Assembly: GCF_009689005.1 (NCBI RefSeq)
Contig: NZ_AP021879.1
Coordinates: 2,728,001 to 2,792,000 of the forward strand
Length of the DNA: 64,000 bases
Reading direction: 5' to 3'
Source of the DNA: Desulfosarcina ovata subsp. ovata
GTDB lineage: Bacteria > Desulfobacterota > Desulfobacteria > Desulfobacterales > Desulfosarcinaceae
A model generated the notes under the pieces. That model was not told where the DNA came from. It ran no database searches and saw only the letters and a list, made by a program, of their open reading frames with translations. Numbering within the stretch: position 1 is the first letter of the stretch; each line of letters begins with the position of its first letter. Positions 1 to 9,250 of the stretch are shown piece after piece. The position numbers and the translations under genes were made by a program.

Positions 1-278
1 AGGATGATAATCATATTCAAAAGCTCATTGACTATTTGGGCCGGAATATATCCTCCATTCCCAACTATGATATGCGCAAACGGCTAAATCTTCGGAACTC
101 GAGTAATGTGGGTGAAAAGATGAACGACCTCGTTGTTTCAAATCGCCAAAAGAAGAATGGAATGAGTTGGGCGAAGAAAGGATCCCTCAATCTGGCTATC
201 ATCACAACTTTGAAAATTAACGATGAATATCACAATTGGTTCAGAAATAAGGAAGTAAAATTTAGCTTAGCGGCTTGA
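1..278 (+). CDS. IS transposase, C-terminal end (cut by the window edge)
   Basis: The open frame enters from the left edge and ends with TGA at 276-278. Its last ~90 residues are almost identical to the end of the transposase at 54351-55849 (minus strand); I see only a few changes, such as R for S near the C terminus. It is therefore a second copy of the same IS. The shared motif is a basic 'SNVGEKMNDLVVSNRQ' block followed by a Trp, as found near the C terminus of ISLre2/ISKra4/ISH6-type DDE transposases. The family label is tentative; the identity between the two copies is direct. Confidence 0.8.
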   Translation, partial: DDNHIQKLIDYLGRNISSIPNYDMRKRLNLRNSSNVGEKMNDLVVSNRQKKNGMSWAKKGSLNLAIITTLKINDEYHNWFRNKEVKFSLAA

Positions 279-306
279 CCATTTAAGATATCGTCCGCAC
301 AGCTCG
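1..306 (+). mobile_element. Right end of an IS (same family as 54320-56003)
   Basis: The sequence after the transposase stop matches the end of the complete copy at 54320-56003 and finishes with the same terminal repeat, GTCCGCACAGCTCG, at 293-306. A 3-bp deletion just inside the end separates the two copies. Directly after position 306 an unrelated transposase gene continues in frame, so this IS appears to have inserted into that gene. The other end lies outside the window, so the target duplication cannot be checked here. Confidence 0.75.
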
Positions 307-1734
307 AAATTTTTTAACGATGATCGTCTTGCCAGGGCACTATCAGCATTATTTCATGCAGACCGCCATACGCTGATGACCGAGGCTTCTTGCAATGCCA
401 TATCGGTACACCAGTTACTTACGGAGGAAATACATAATGATAGCACATCCGTGACTTTCATCGGCAAATACAAAACTCCCGATCCGGAAGCGGTCAAGCT
501 TAAGCATGGGCACAACAAGGATTTTCGACCCGATTGCAAACAAGTTGTATTTGGTCTGAATATCACGGCGGACGGACATGTTCCACTCAGTTATCAGCTA
601 TTTGACGGGAATACGACCGATGATGTGACCCATATTCCCAACTGGAACGGCCTGCGCACATTGTTGGGAAAAGAGGATTTCATTTACATCGCCGACTGCA
701 AGTTGAAAACCGAAAAGAATCTAAAGCACATCGCTGGTGAAGGAGGGCTGTTTATCACCATCGTTCCGAAGAATCACAAGGAATACATCCAGTTCATCAA
801 ATATCTGAAAAAAAACGAAGTGCCTTGGGAAGACGCCGTTAGCGTTGAAAACTCACGGAAGAAAGGTGAGTTTACCGTTTACCGCACCTATGAGACCGAA
901 CTGACCGAAGAAGGCTTTCGGGTCATTTTTGTTCACAGCAGTTCCAAACAAAAAGAGGACGAAGCCAAAAGACAGAAAAAGATCGATAAGGCCATTGAAC
1001 AGTTAGAAAGCCTGTCACCTAAACTCAATGCGTATCATTTGAAAACCAAAAGGGAAATCAAGGCCGCTATCGATAAGATTGTCAAGGATGTTAAAGAGTT
1101 TGTAGAGGTCCGGATAGTAACCGATCGCAAACAGATCAAGGTGAAAGTATCTCCCGGCAGACCGTCTCCACAAAGCATCTACAAAAATAAATGGAAATAT
1201 ACCCACCGCATTGAGTGGCAGTTAAACGAACAATCTCTTACCGAAGCATCGCGAACTGATGGCGTTTTTCCCTTGATTACTAATACGCAGCTTGAAGCCA
1301 GTGAGGTATTAGGAAAATATAAAAACCAACCATTCCTTGAAAAACGGATGTATACCAAAAAATCGATTCTGGAAGTAGCGCCTGTTTTTTTAAAAAAGGA
1401 GCACCGTATTGAAGCCATGCTCTTTTTATATTTTATAGCCTTGATGATTGTGTCCCTTATCGAACGAAAGATACGGATGAATATGACAGCCGAGGAGATA
1501 GACAAGCTGCCCATATTACCCCAAGGGATGAATACAAAAAAGCCGACTTGGAATAACATCCGTTATTTCTATCGTAATGTCCACTTCTCGCAGATAATCC
1601 GGAATGGCGTATGTATACAATCAGTGGTGAAGGGAATCGGTGACATGCACAAACTTATCAACCGGTTGTTGGAGATACCCGAGGCGATCTACAATTATTT
1701 TCAAGATGGCTGGTGGCAATTTAAAGCTACCTGA
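307..1734 (+). pseudogene. IS1634-family transposase, 5' truncated
   Basis: The frame is open from the IS junction at 307 and includes residues before the first ATG (376) that read FFNDDRLARALSALF, which fits the upstream part of IS1634/DUF4277-type transposases. Downstream come the typical 'DSTSVTFIGKY' and 'KDFRPDCKQVVFGL' stretches, 'LFDGNTTDD', the catalytic-type 'IYIADCKL', and a C-terminal 'IERKIRMNM' region. IS1634 transposases usually have over 500 residues; about 475 remain here. The missing N terminus coincides exactly with the end of the neighbouring IS, so truncation by insertion is the simplest reading. It is probably inactive. Confidence 0.8.
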
Positions 1735-2228
1735 TTGATTTTAAAAAACAAAAACATAAGAAAATTAAAAAATTATTCGCCCGCCATGCGAAATGTAAGA
1801 TATATCTTGTCAATATTTTATTTTTTTATGATTATGATTCAGTTTTTAGGCTTTCAACGGTGACCTGATTTTCTCCCAAAAGGGCCATTTTAAAATACCC
1901 ATGGATCGGATGCATACGATGGCGATGGAAATTCCAAGAGGAATAAGCAAGGTACAGGTGCGACGTTCGAAATGACCATGGTGAAGCCGCAACTCAAATT
2001 TTTAAGGGCAATTTGAAATGCGGTGTGATATGGCGGTATGAAAACATTCTCTTAGAGCCTGTTTGACAAATCCGTCTAAGGCCCGCTAACGGCGTTGGAA
2101 AGTGTCTCAAAATGCTCACATATTACCTATATGCTCCGCTTTCGAGCCACGTTCCGCCTTGTTATCGGGCCTGATCCAGACTTCTCAAACAGGCTCTTAA
2201 AATCTATAGGCATTCGGAGCGACCGGTT
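1735..2228. other. Intergenic region without a gene
   Basis: The first ~150 bases are AT-rich and must hold the right end of the IS1634-type element, but I could not place the terminus because the left end is missing. The region 2054-2197 is a 144-bp palindromic repeat described separately. No open frame of interest is seen. Confidence 0.6.
2054..2197. repeat. 144-bp palindromic MITE-like element, copy 1
   Basis: Terminal inverted repeats AGAGCCTGTTTGA (2054-2066) and TCAAACAGGCTCT (2185-2197) bound a sequence that is itself a long imperfect palindrome: AAGGCCCGCTAACGGCG on one side faces a degenerate complement, CGCCTTGTTATCGGGCCT, on the other. A second copy of the same length and orientation lies at 34896-35039 and differs at only a handful of positions. 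Both copies sit next to TA dinucleotides, as expected for a non-autonomous element mobilised by an IS630/Tc1-type transposase. That link is an inference; no such transposase is in the window. Confidence 0.8.
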
Positions 2229-3614
2229 ATGACGGTATTGATGATTTATCTCATTTTTCTTTTGGGCGTTGGCATCATCGATTTTCGCAAAGTCCAGGAT
2301 TTCAATGATTATGTCCTGGCCGGACGCCGCCAGAAGCTGGCCATTGTCACGGTCTCGCTGATGGCATCCATGATCGGCAGCGGTTCCACCATCGGACTGG
2401 CCGACAAGGCATTTTCCAAGGGCTTTCCCGCGATCTGGTTTCTGGCCGTGGGGGGTATTGGCCTGATCCTTCAGGCCTGGCTGCTTTCCGAAAAGGTTCG
2501 TGCGTCACGGGCCGTCACCCTGCCGGATCTGGCCCAGCAGACCATGGGGCCGCAAACCCGGTTTCTGGTCGCACTGATCATTGTGGTGACCTGGATCGGC
2601 ATCATCGCGGCCCAGTTCATCGCCACGGGAAAAATTCTCGCCGCCCTGACCGGCGTCGATTCACGCGGAATCCTCGCTCTTGCCGCCGTGATCATCGTGG
2701 TCTATTCGTTTCTCGGCGGGCAGGCCTCGATCCTGAAAACCGACTTTCTTCAGTTCGCCACCCTAGCCGCGGCAGTACTTTTCACCGCCCTTTTTCTTTA
2801 CACGGCCAAACCCGTCGATGTACGGGCGATCTCTTTCCAGCTGACCAACGATGTTTATACTGCCCGGGATCTTTTCTACTATCTGACCATCGTGATGGGC
2901 TCCTACTTTATCTGCCCGATGATGTTCAGCCGGCTGCTCACCGCAAAAACCCCGCAAACCGCCCGCAGGTCCAGCCTGATTGCCGGATTCGGTGTACTGG
3001 TCTTTGCATTTCTCATCGTTTTGATCGGCCTGTGGGCCCAAAACAGGGGCGTCGATCCGGGGAAAAGCGGTGTCCTGGGATATATTTTTCTCAACGAACT
3101 GCCCAGGGCCGGCGGCCTGATACTGATTCTGGGCGTTCTGTCGGCGGTCATTTCAACCACCGACACCTGCCTGGTGATGACGGCATCAATCATCGAGCAC
3201 GATCTGCTGAGCCGCCAATCCACCGCGTTCGAAAGCGATATGAACCGGACCCGGGCCCTGGTGCTGCTCCTCGGCAGCCTGGGCTATCTCACCGCCCTGT
3301 GGGGGAACTGGGACATCATCGGACTGCTACTGGAGGCTTTTGAGTTCTATACGGCAGGAATCGTTCCGGCGCTTTTCGTGGCGCTCATGGTGATCCGGAA
3401 AAAACGACTGGCCCCCAAATGGTCCTTTGCGGCCGTCCTCACCGGCGGCCTCTTCGGTCTGCTGCCCAAAATCGCCCCCGTCGTCGATGGTCTGGGCCAA
3501 CTCATCCCCGGGTTCTGGGCAAAAAGCCTGCCCATGGTCGGAATGGGTCTATCCCTGGTGCTGGCGATAATCGCCGTCCGGCATGGTATTCCCGTGAAGC
3601 AATCCGCAGCCTGA
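2229..3614 (+). CDS. Sodium/solute symporter (SSS family)
   Basis: A 461-residue integral membrane protein with about 12-13 hydrophobic segments. The N-terminal stretch contains 'FNDYVLAGRRQ' followed by 'SLMASMIGSGSTIGLADKAF', the hallmark of SSS (PutP/PanF/SLC5) transporters, where the first unwound helix binds sodium and substrate. Segment 'FLGGQASILKTDFLQF' (around residues 160-175) is another family signature. Length is normal for the family. The substrate cannot be read from sequence; it may be an amino acid, carboxylate or polyol. The gene stands alone, convergent with the gamma-glutamyltransferase gene and only 49 bp from it; a link to gamma-glutamyl peptide or amino-acid use is possible but unproven. 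A GGAG-like ribosome site precedes the ATG. Confidence 0.85.
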   Translation: MTVLMIYLIFLLGVGIIDFRKVQDFNDYVLAGRRQKLAIVTVSLMASMIGSGSTIGLADKAFSKGFPAIWFLAVGGIGLILQAWLLSEKVRASRAVTLPDLAQQTMGPQTRFLVALIIVVTWIGIIAAQFIATGKILAALTGVDSRGILALAAVIIVVYSFLGGQASILKTDFLQFATLAAAVLFTALFLYTAKPVDVRAISFQLTNDVYTARDLFYYLTIVMGSYFICPMMFSRLLTAKTPQTARRSSLIAGFGVLVFAFLIVLIGLWAQNRGVDPGKSGVLGYIFLNELPRAGGLILILGVLSAVISTTDTCLVMTASIIEHDLLSRQSTAFESDMNRTRALVLLLGSLGYLTALWGNWDIIGLLLEAFEFYTAGIVPALFVALMVIRKKRLAPKWSFAAVLTGGLFGLLPKIAPVVDGLGQLIPGFWAKSLPMVGMGLSLVLAIIAVRHGIPVKQSAA

Positions 3615-3663
3615 TTTCAGGAACGCATCCTTGGCGGTTAACGTCGCGTAACCGATCACTATC

Positions 3664-5292
3664 TTACCATCCGAGCGCGCAGCCATCCTTGCGCCGGTCG
3701 GAGGCACCCAGCCAGACACCCTGGGCGTGGTCCCGCCAGATGGCCTGCCCGCCGCCGACCTTGTTGACCGGTGTGGGGGAACGGTCGAGTTGGTGGCCCC
3801 ATTTGGTCAGGCGGTCACGGGCAGCCGCCGGGATCCCCGCTTCGAGATAGATCGACCGGTCCGGCATCAACCGCAGACGAGGCGCGTCAATGGACTCCTG
3901 CAGGTTCATGCCATGGACCAGAAGGTTTAAAAGCAACTGGGCGTGGCCCTGGGGCTGCATGTCGCCCCCCATCACGCCGAAGGCCATCTGAACCTGCCCG
4001 CCGTTCATCAGCATTCCCGGAATGATCGTATGCATGGGACGCTTTCCCGGAAGCAAACAATTGGGATGCCCGGAATCCAGGGAAAAGGAGCTGCCCCGGT
4101 TGTGCAGGGCAAAGCCGGCGCCCGGCACCACCATCCCCGAGCCGAAGGGCATAAAAATGCTGCTGATCAGCGAGGCCACATTGCCGTCTGCGTCGGCGGC
4201 GGCAATGTAAACCGTGTCCGATCCGTTCAAGGCGGCACCGGGCGGCGGGAAAGCCATGGCCCGCCGGGGATGGATCAGCCGGCGGGCCCGCCGTCCGTAT
4301 GCCGCTGAGCACACTTCGTCCAGGGGAAGCCGGCAATGGTCCGCATCGGTGAGAAAATGATCCCGGTTGGCAAAGGCGATCTTGATCGCTTCGGCCAGCA
4401 GGTGCAGGTACTCGGCTCCGTCAGGGCGCAATTGGTCGAGCGCATACCCGGAGAGGATATTGAGAATTTCCAGGGCGGAAACACCCTGGCCGTTGGGCGG
4501 CAGTTCGCAGACCGTCATGCCCCTGAAACCCATGGTCAGCGGTTCCACCCAGGTCGTCCGATGCCGGGCCAGGTCGTCTTCGTTCAACAGACCGCCTTCG
4601 GCTGCCGAGAATGCGGCGATGCGGGATGCCAGCCGTCCGCGATAGAACGTCTCCGGCCCTGCATCACAGATATGCCGGTAGGTGGCCGCCAGGTCGGGAT
4701 TGGTGAACACCTGGCCCGGTTCCGGCGCGCGGCCGGCAATCAGGTAGGTTCCGGCGGAAGCAGGGTGGCCGGCAAGCATGTTCTCCTCCTGGGCCCATTC
4801 ACCGGCAATCACCTCGCTTACCGGAAACCCGTTTTCCGCATACCGGATGGCGTCCTGCAGGGCGTCGGCCAGGTTCAGGCGCCCGAATCGGGCCACCGCA
4901 TCGGCCCATCCCGCCAGGGCCCCCGGCGTGGTCACCGACAGGATACCATGGGCCGGCATGCCGGCATGTCCCAACCCGCGCAGCACATCCACGTCGGCGC
5001 GCATGGGCGCCCGGCCGCTGGCGTTCATGCCGAACAGCCGATCCTGATCCTTCCGGTAAAACAGCCCGAAGCAATCACCGCCAATGCCTACCGAATAGGG
5101 TTCCACCACACTCAAGGTGGCGGCCATGGCCACGGCCGCATCCACCGCGTTTCCACCGCCGAGCATGGCCCGGTACCCGGAAATGCAGGCCAGCGGCTGG
5201 CTGGTGGCGACCATCCCGGCACATCCCATGACGACGGAGCGCTGGGCCGCGGCGTGCCACTCTCTCTTCGAATGATAACGGAATCGATCCAA
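3664..5292 (-). CDS. ggt: Gamma-glutamyltransferase family protein
   Basis: Member of the Ntn-hydrolase gamma-glutamyltranspeptidase family, which cleaves or transfers gamma-glutamyl groups after self-cleavage into two subunits. I place the start at a TTG (5292-5290) because AGGAAG lies 7 bases upstream and the protein then begins MDRFRYHSK, giving 542 residues, a normal family length. Visible features: 'GGGNAVDAAVAMA' near the N terminus, 'PNGQGVSALEILNIL' before the cleavage site, and 'SDTVYIAAADADGNVAS', where Thr ~360 is the expected nucleophile freed by autoprocessing; then the oxyanion-region 'GSGMVVPGAGFALHNRG'. No clear signal peptide is seen, so a cytoplasmic or acylase-like role is possible. 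An in-frame extension upstream to 5457 exists but overlaps the divergent frame and lacks a ribosome site. Confidence 0.85.
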   Translation of the reverse strand: MDRFRYHSKREWHAAAQRSVVMGCAGMVATSQPLACISGYRAMLGGGNAVDAAVAMAATLSVVEPYSVGIGGDCFGLFYRKDQDRLFGMNASGRAPMRADVDVLRGLGHAGMPAHGILSVTTPGALAGWADAVARFGRLNLADALQDAIRYAENGFPVSEVIAGEWAQEENMLAGHPASAGTYLIAGRAPEPGQVFTNPDLAATYRHICDAGPETFYRGRLASRIAAFSAAEGGLLNEDDLARHRTTWVEPLTMGFRGMTVCELPPNGQGVSALEILNILSGYALDQLRPDGAEYLHLLAEAIKIAFANRDHFLTDADHCRLPLDEVCSAAYGRRARRLIHPRRAMAFPPPGAALNGSDTVYIAAADADGNVASLISSIFMPFGSGMVVPGAGFALHNRGSSFSLDSGHPNCLLPGKRPMHTIIPGMLMNGGQVQMAFGVMGGDMQPQGHAQLLLNLLVHGMNLQESIDAPRLRLMPDRSIYLEAGIPAAARDRLTKWGHQLDRSPTPVNKVGGGQAIWRDHAQGVWLGASDRRKDGCALGW

Positions 5293-5380
5293 GGCAATAC
5301 TTCCTGTCTGATGGTTCGGTGTTGTTGTGAATCGGTAGTATATGTCCGTTGAAACCTGTCGGGTATTGTATCCCGAATAA

Positions 5381-5956
5381 TGGATAAAGGGAAGATCGAC
5401 ATCTGAAAAGAAACAGCTGGACCATTTCGTGGAGCGGATCGTCAATCCACCGGTCAACCTCGAGGCTCTTGGCGATCACCTGCCGGCCGTTCGCGAAGCC
5501 CTGGCGGGACTTGACCGCGACGAGCTGATCCTGCGGGTCATGGCTGCCGGCGTCGGCCGGCTGCTGGAAGATTACCGCCAGACGGACAGCATCGACGCCG
5601 AATCCAAACCATCGGCCAGGAAACGACCGCCGATCGCAAAACCATCGGCGGGCAAACCGGCAGCCCATCGGCCGCGGGTGGCGGAAGCCCGTCGCTTTTT
5701 CATCAATGTGGGCCGCCTGGACAAAATCAATGCCGGTGCCATCGTGCGTCTGGTATGCGATCACGCCGGCATCCGCTCGAACCAGATCGGTCGCATCGAA
5801 CTCAAGCGCGAATTCTCTTTTTTTGAAGTGGCCCGTGGCGCCGCCAACAACATCCCACAACGCCTGAAAAACGCCCGCCTCGACGGCCGGCAGGTTCAAG
5901 TAAAGGATGCGGGCGGGAAAAAACAGGAGGCCCGAAAGACCGGTCAGGCAATCTGA
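5381..5956 (+). pseudogene. Orphan DbpA-type RNA-binding domain (DEAD-box helicase C-terminal remnant)
   Basis: The frame is open from 5381 (after a TAA) and its first usable start is GTG 5429. The C-terminal part, 'RFFINVGRLDKINAGAIVR' to 'QRLKNARLDGRQVQVK', matches the DbpA/CsdA RNA-binding domain normally fused behind two helicase domains. The preceding segment resembles the linker that follows the helicase core (acidic/alanine-rich, 'LDRDELILRVMAAGV'). No helicase motif (DEAD, SAT, HRxGRxxR) is present upstream, where the gamma-glutamyltransferase starts on the other strand. It is most simply a leftover of a deadD-like gene; a stand-alone expressed RNA-binding protein of ~175 residues cannot be excluded. 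Confidence 0.6.
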
Positions 5957-6165
5957 TCCGTAACGGCAAAACCATCATCGAACGCAGCAACTGCACAATT
6001 TTCCGGCACATTCACGCTCGCTCCCCGCACCAGAATAAAAAAATATGGGCCGCCCACCAAAGCGCTTTAGGACCCAAGCGCTTGACCGATAATAGGTTTT
6101 GACACCCCATCGGTCCATTTAAAAGGGTATGGCAACAAAGCAAAAACGACCAGAAAGGCGGGCAT

Positions 6166-8049
6166 GTGAGCACTGGCAGCCCATCGCAAACCGGTTACGG
6201 CAAAATCGTTGATCTGTTGATTGAGATCGGTATGCTGACCGAAGAACAGGTTCGGTATGGCTTGCGGGTCCAATCCAAAATAAAAACACAGAAATCCCTG
6301 CTCGAGGTCATCCGGGAACTGGATTACATCACCGATGAGCAGGTTCGCCAGGCGCTCCAGAAGCACACCCCCAGCTTACGGATCGGCGACTTCCTTGTGG
6401 AACTGGGCATTATCGCTCCGCGGGATCTGGAAATGGCCCTCCAACTGCAAAAGGAGGAGGGACATATCCGCAAGTTGGGCGAAGTCCTGGTGGCGCACAA
6501 TCTCATTGAGGAACGCGCCCTGATCCGGGTGCTTTCCCTGCAACTGGGGTTCCCCTTCATTGAACCCGATTCTCTCAAGATCGATCCGGAACTGTTCAAG
6601 CGCGGCTCCGTTAAGTTATATGAAAGGCACTTTTTCATTCCGGTACGCCACGAGGATGACCACATCCTCGTGGCCTTTGCCGATCCATTGGACAAACGGG
6701 ATCTGGACGCCGCCGCACAGGCCCTGCGTCTTCCGGTCACGCCGGCCATCGCCACCAAACCCTCCATCCGCGCCGCCATCGAGCAGCTGAACCCCCAGCA
6801 GGTGGTTACCGAATACATCCTGGCGGAAACCGGCGAATCGGTGGTGGACATCGTCAACGCCATCATCGTCGAGGCCATTGAGGCGGCCGATGTGAGTGAC
6901 ATCCACATCGACCCCCTTTCGGACCGGCTGCGCGTCCGCTTTCGCCTGGACGGGGTGCTGGTCCATCACCGGGACTATCCCATGAGCATCGCCGCAGCCC
7001 TTAGCAGCCGCATCAAGGTCCTCTGCAAGGCCGACATCGCCGAACGAAGACGCCATCAGGGCGGCCGGATTCTGTTCGACCACCAGGGCCACCAGATGGA
7101 TATCCGGGTCTCCTTCTACGCCACGGTCAAAGGTGAAAAAATCGTTTTCCGGCTGCTGAACCGCCAGACCGAACTGCTCGACATCGGCCAGATCGGCATG
7201 TCCAAACGGGTGATGCACCGATTTCGCGAAGATGCCCTGGACCGGCCCAGCGGGGTAATCCTGATCACCGGCCCCACCGGATCGGGCAAGACGACCACGG
7301 TATACAGCTGCATCAACCACCTCAACACCATGGAAACCAGCATCATCACCGCCGAAGACCCCGTGGAGTATGTCATCGACGGTATCGGCCAATGCTCCAT
7401 CGACCCGAAAATCAACCTCACCTACGAAGACTCCCTGCGCCATATCGTCCGCCAGGACCCGGACATCATCGTCATCGGCGAAATCCGGGATTCCTTCTCG
7501 GCCGAGGTGGCCGTGCAGGCGGCCCTGACCGGCCACAAAGTGCTCACCACCTTCCATACCGAGGACAGCATCGGTGGTCTGTTGCGCCTGCTCAACATGG
7601 ACATCGACGCCTTTCTGATCTCGTCCACGGTGGTCTGCGTGGTCGCCCAGCGTCTGTTGCGGCGCGTGTGCCCCCATTGCGCTCAGCCGTATGAGCTCTC
7701 TCCCATGGATCTCTTGCGCATCGGCTGCGAGATGTCCCAGCTGAAGGGAGCCACCTTCCGCAAGGGACGCGGCTGCAACCACTGTCGCTACACCGGGTAT
7801 CGCAAACGCGTGGCCGCCTTCGAGGTGCTGGTCCTCAACGAAGCGGTGCGCGACGGGCTGATTCAGCGCAAAACCAGTCACCAGATCCGGCACATCTGTA
7901 CGGAAACCACGGGGCTGGTCACCCTGTTTGAAGATGGACTCTACAAGGCGGCCCGGGGAATCACCACCATCGAGGAAATCATGCGCTGCCTGCCCCGCTT
8001 CCAGAAACCCCGCCCGCTCGGTGAATTGGAGCGGCTGCTCGGAAAGTAA
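6166..8049 (+). CDS. GspE/PilB-type secretion ATPase
   Basis: A 627-residue cytoplasmic hexameric ATPase of the type II secretion/type IV pilus assembly class. GTG start, preceded by AAAGGCGG. The N-terminal ~210 residues contain two stacked MshEN-type segments ('LGEVLVAHNLIEERALIRVLS', and an earlier 'IGDFLVELGIIAPRDLEMAL'), known in this family to bind cyclic di-GMP. The core shows Walker A GPTGSGKTTT (~367-376), the Asp box and 'DPDIIVIGEIRD' (Walker B, ~433), and 'LTTFHTEDS' (His box). Two CxxC pairs, CPHC and CNHC (~502 and ~538), form the zinc knuckle typical of GspE/PilB. No other pilus or secretion gene lies nearby, so it is an orphan; an HDOD protein follows 6 bases later. Confidence 0.85.
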   Translation: MSTGSPSQTGYGKIVDLLIEIGMLTEEQVRYGLRVQSKIKTQKSLLEVIRELDYITDEQVRQALQKHTPSLRIGDFLVELGIIAPRDLEMALQLQKEEGHIRKLGEVLVAHNLIEERALIRVLSLQLGFPFIEPDSLKIDPELFKRGSVKLYERHFFIPVRHEDDHILVAFADPLDKRDLDAAAQALRLPVTPAIATKPSIRAAIEQLNPQQVVTEYILAETGESVVDIVNAIIVEAIEAADVSDIHIDPLSDRLRVRFRLDGVLVHHRDYPMSIAAALSSRIKVLCKADIAERRRHQGGRILFDHQGHQMDIRVSFYATVKGEKIVFRLLNRQTELLDIGQIGMSKRVMHRFREDALDRPSGVILITGPTGSGKTTTVYSCINHLNTMETSIITAEDPVEYVIDGIGQCSIDPKINLTYEDSLRHIVRQDPDIIVIGEIRDSFSAEVAVQAALTGHKVLTTFHTEDSIGGLLRLLNMDIDAFLISSTVVCVVAQRLLRRVCPHCAQPYELSPMDLLRIGCEMSQLKGATFRKGRGCNHCRYTGYRKRVAAFEVLVLNEAVRDGLIQRKTSHQIRHICTETTGLVTLFEDGLYKAARGITTIEEIMRCLPRFQKPRPLGELERLLGK

Positions 8050-8055
8050 TCGCCC

Positions 8056-8898
8056 ATGCAACCACAGGAACCCTCTTTTCTTGAAATCATCAAGGCCTAT
8101 CTGGGCAGCAGCAAGGCCGTGCTGCCCGTTTTCAGCGCCACCGGCATGAAAATTCAGCGTGAGGCCGCCAAAGCGGAACCGGATACCGGTGTCATCGAAC
8201 GGATGATCACCTGTGATCCGTCTCTGACCAGCCAGATTCTGCGCATCAGCAATTCGGCCTTTTACAAGGGCCTGCAGAAAGTGGCCACCGTCCGCACCGC
8301 CATCGTCCGCCTGGGCAACCAGGAAATCGCCAATATTGCCATCCTGGTATCCCAAAAAAAACAGTTCAAGGCCAAGGAACCGTTCATCAACGCGTTAATG
8401 CAGAATCTCTGGCGCCACTCCGTCGGCACGGCCATCAGCGCCCAATGGATCGCCAACCGCTGCGGTCTCAAAGCCAAGGCCCAGGAAGCCTTTACGGCCG
8501 GTCTGTTGCACGACATGGGCAAACTGCTCATCCTCACCGTTACCGACGCGGTAAAACGCAACGGCATGCTCAAACAGATGCCGGCGGAACGGTTGCTCAG
8601 CGAGGTGATGGACAATTTCCATGCGCTCTACGGGTACGCCCTGCTGCGCCACTGGAACCTGCCCGACGCCTATTGCCGGATTGCCCGGGACCATCACAAA
8701 TCCGGACCGGAGAAGGGAAACGGCCTGATGATGATGGTCCGCCTGGCCGATAAAACCACCAATTGCCTGGGCATCGGCCTTCACCCCCCAGATGCGTGCG
8801 TCCTTGCCGCCACCCCCGAAGCCGATTACTTCGGCCTGAGCGAAGTCACCCTCGCCGAGCTGGAGATCAAACTGGAAGATTCGAAGGTGTTCTGGTAA
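8056..8898 (+). CDS. HDOD domain signalling protein
   Basis: A 280-residue protein with an HDOD domain (an HD-related output domain without metal-dependent phosphohydrolase residues in most members) from about residue 20 to 215. Visible blocks: 'CDPSLTSQILRISNSAFY', 'TVRTAIVRLGNQEIANIAIL', and 'AGLLHDMGKLLIL' (~148-160), which keeps an HD pair. The ATG is 6 bases after the GspE/PilB-like stop, and the ribosome site (GGAAAG) lies in the end of that gene, so the two are very likely translated from one message. In related bacteria HDOD proteins connect c-di-GMP, motility and surface behaviour; a regulatory role for the ATPase is an inference from the operon. Confidence 0.85.
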   Translation: MQPQEPSFLEIIKAYLGSSKAVLPVFSATGMKIQREAAKAEPDTGVIERMITCDPSLTSQILRISNSAFYKGLQKVATVRTAIVRLGNQEIANIAILVSQKKQFKAKEPFINALMQNLWRHSVGTAISAQWIANRCGLKAKAQEAFTAGLLHDMGKLLILTVTDAVKRNGMLKQMPAERLLSEVMDNFHALYGYALLRHWNLPDAYCRIARDHHKSGPEKGNGLMMMVRLADKTTNCLGIGLHPPDACVLAATPEADYFGLSEVTLAELEIKLEDSKVFW

Positions 8899-8921
8899 AC
8901 GGGCGGGCGTTCAGGTAAAAT

Positions 8922-9149
8922 GCAGGGCAATCGCATGTAGATTTCCGGGTTGCTTTTCTTCCCAAAATTAAAGCGACCATGAATGTCAAAGACCAAATGA
9001 AAAATGCCAAATGGTGGTATTCTATCTATTTTAAAATCGATTTCATCCTTCATTTGACATTTGGGCTTTGGCATTTGGCCTTTTCCCACTTTCGGGAATG
9101 GTGCGTGTTCAGGAACGGCCGGTTTTTAATTTTACTTGCGATTGCCCTG
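8922..9149. repeat. Non-autonomous element with CAGGGCAATCGCA ends and 9-bp target duplication (element A)
   Basis: Inverted ends CAGGGCAATCGCATGTA (8923-8939) and TACTTGCGATTGCCCTG (9133-9149) are flanked by perfect 9-bp direct repeats AGGTAAAAT (8913-8921 and 9150-9158). The interior holds a ~100-bp hairpin (about 8981-9080) built from ATGTCAAA and CAAATG.. words facing CATTTGACAT and TTGGCATTTGG. The same core recurs inverted at 15587-15684 within element B. The flanking duplication is direct evidence of a transposition event; the responsible enzyme is unknown. The stretch 8899-9250 contains no gene. Confidence 0.75.
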
Positions 9150-9250
9150 AGGTAAAATACCGGTTTGGTTGACGGTCCCGCACGGAATGCGGTATAGCGG
9201 GGCACCGGGTTTGAGGCGTACCAACAACCAGTGCGGGGCTTCCTTATTCC

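Noticed and set aside
4336-5352. 338-codon plus-strand frame opposite gamma-glutamyltransferase
   Set aside because: Shadow of a gene whose catalytic motifs are intact; no domain signal.
6616-8355. 579-codon minus-strand frame opposite the secretion ATPase and HDOD genes
   Set aside because: Antisense shadow of two well-supported genes; composition is repetitive Gly/Asp/His without any motif.
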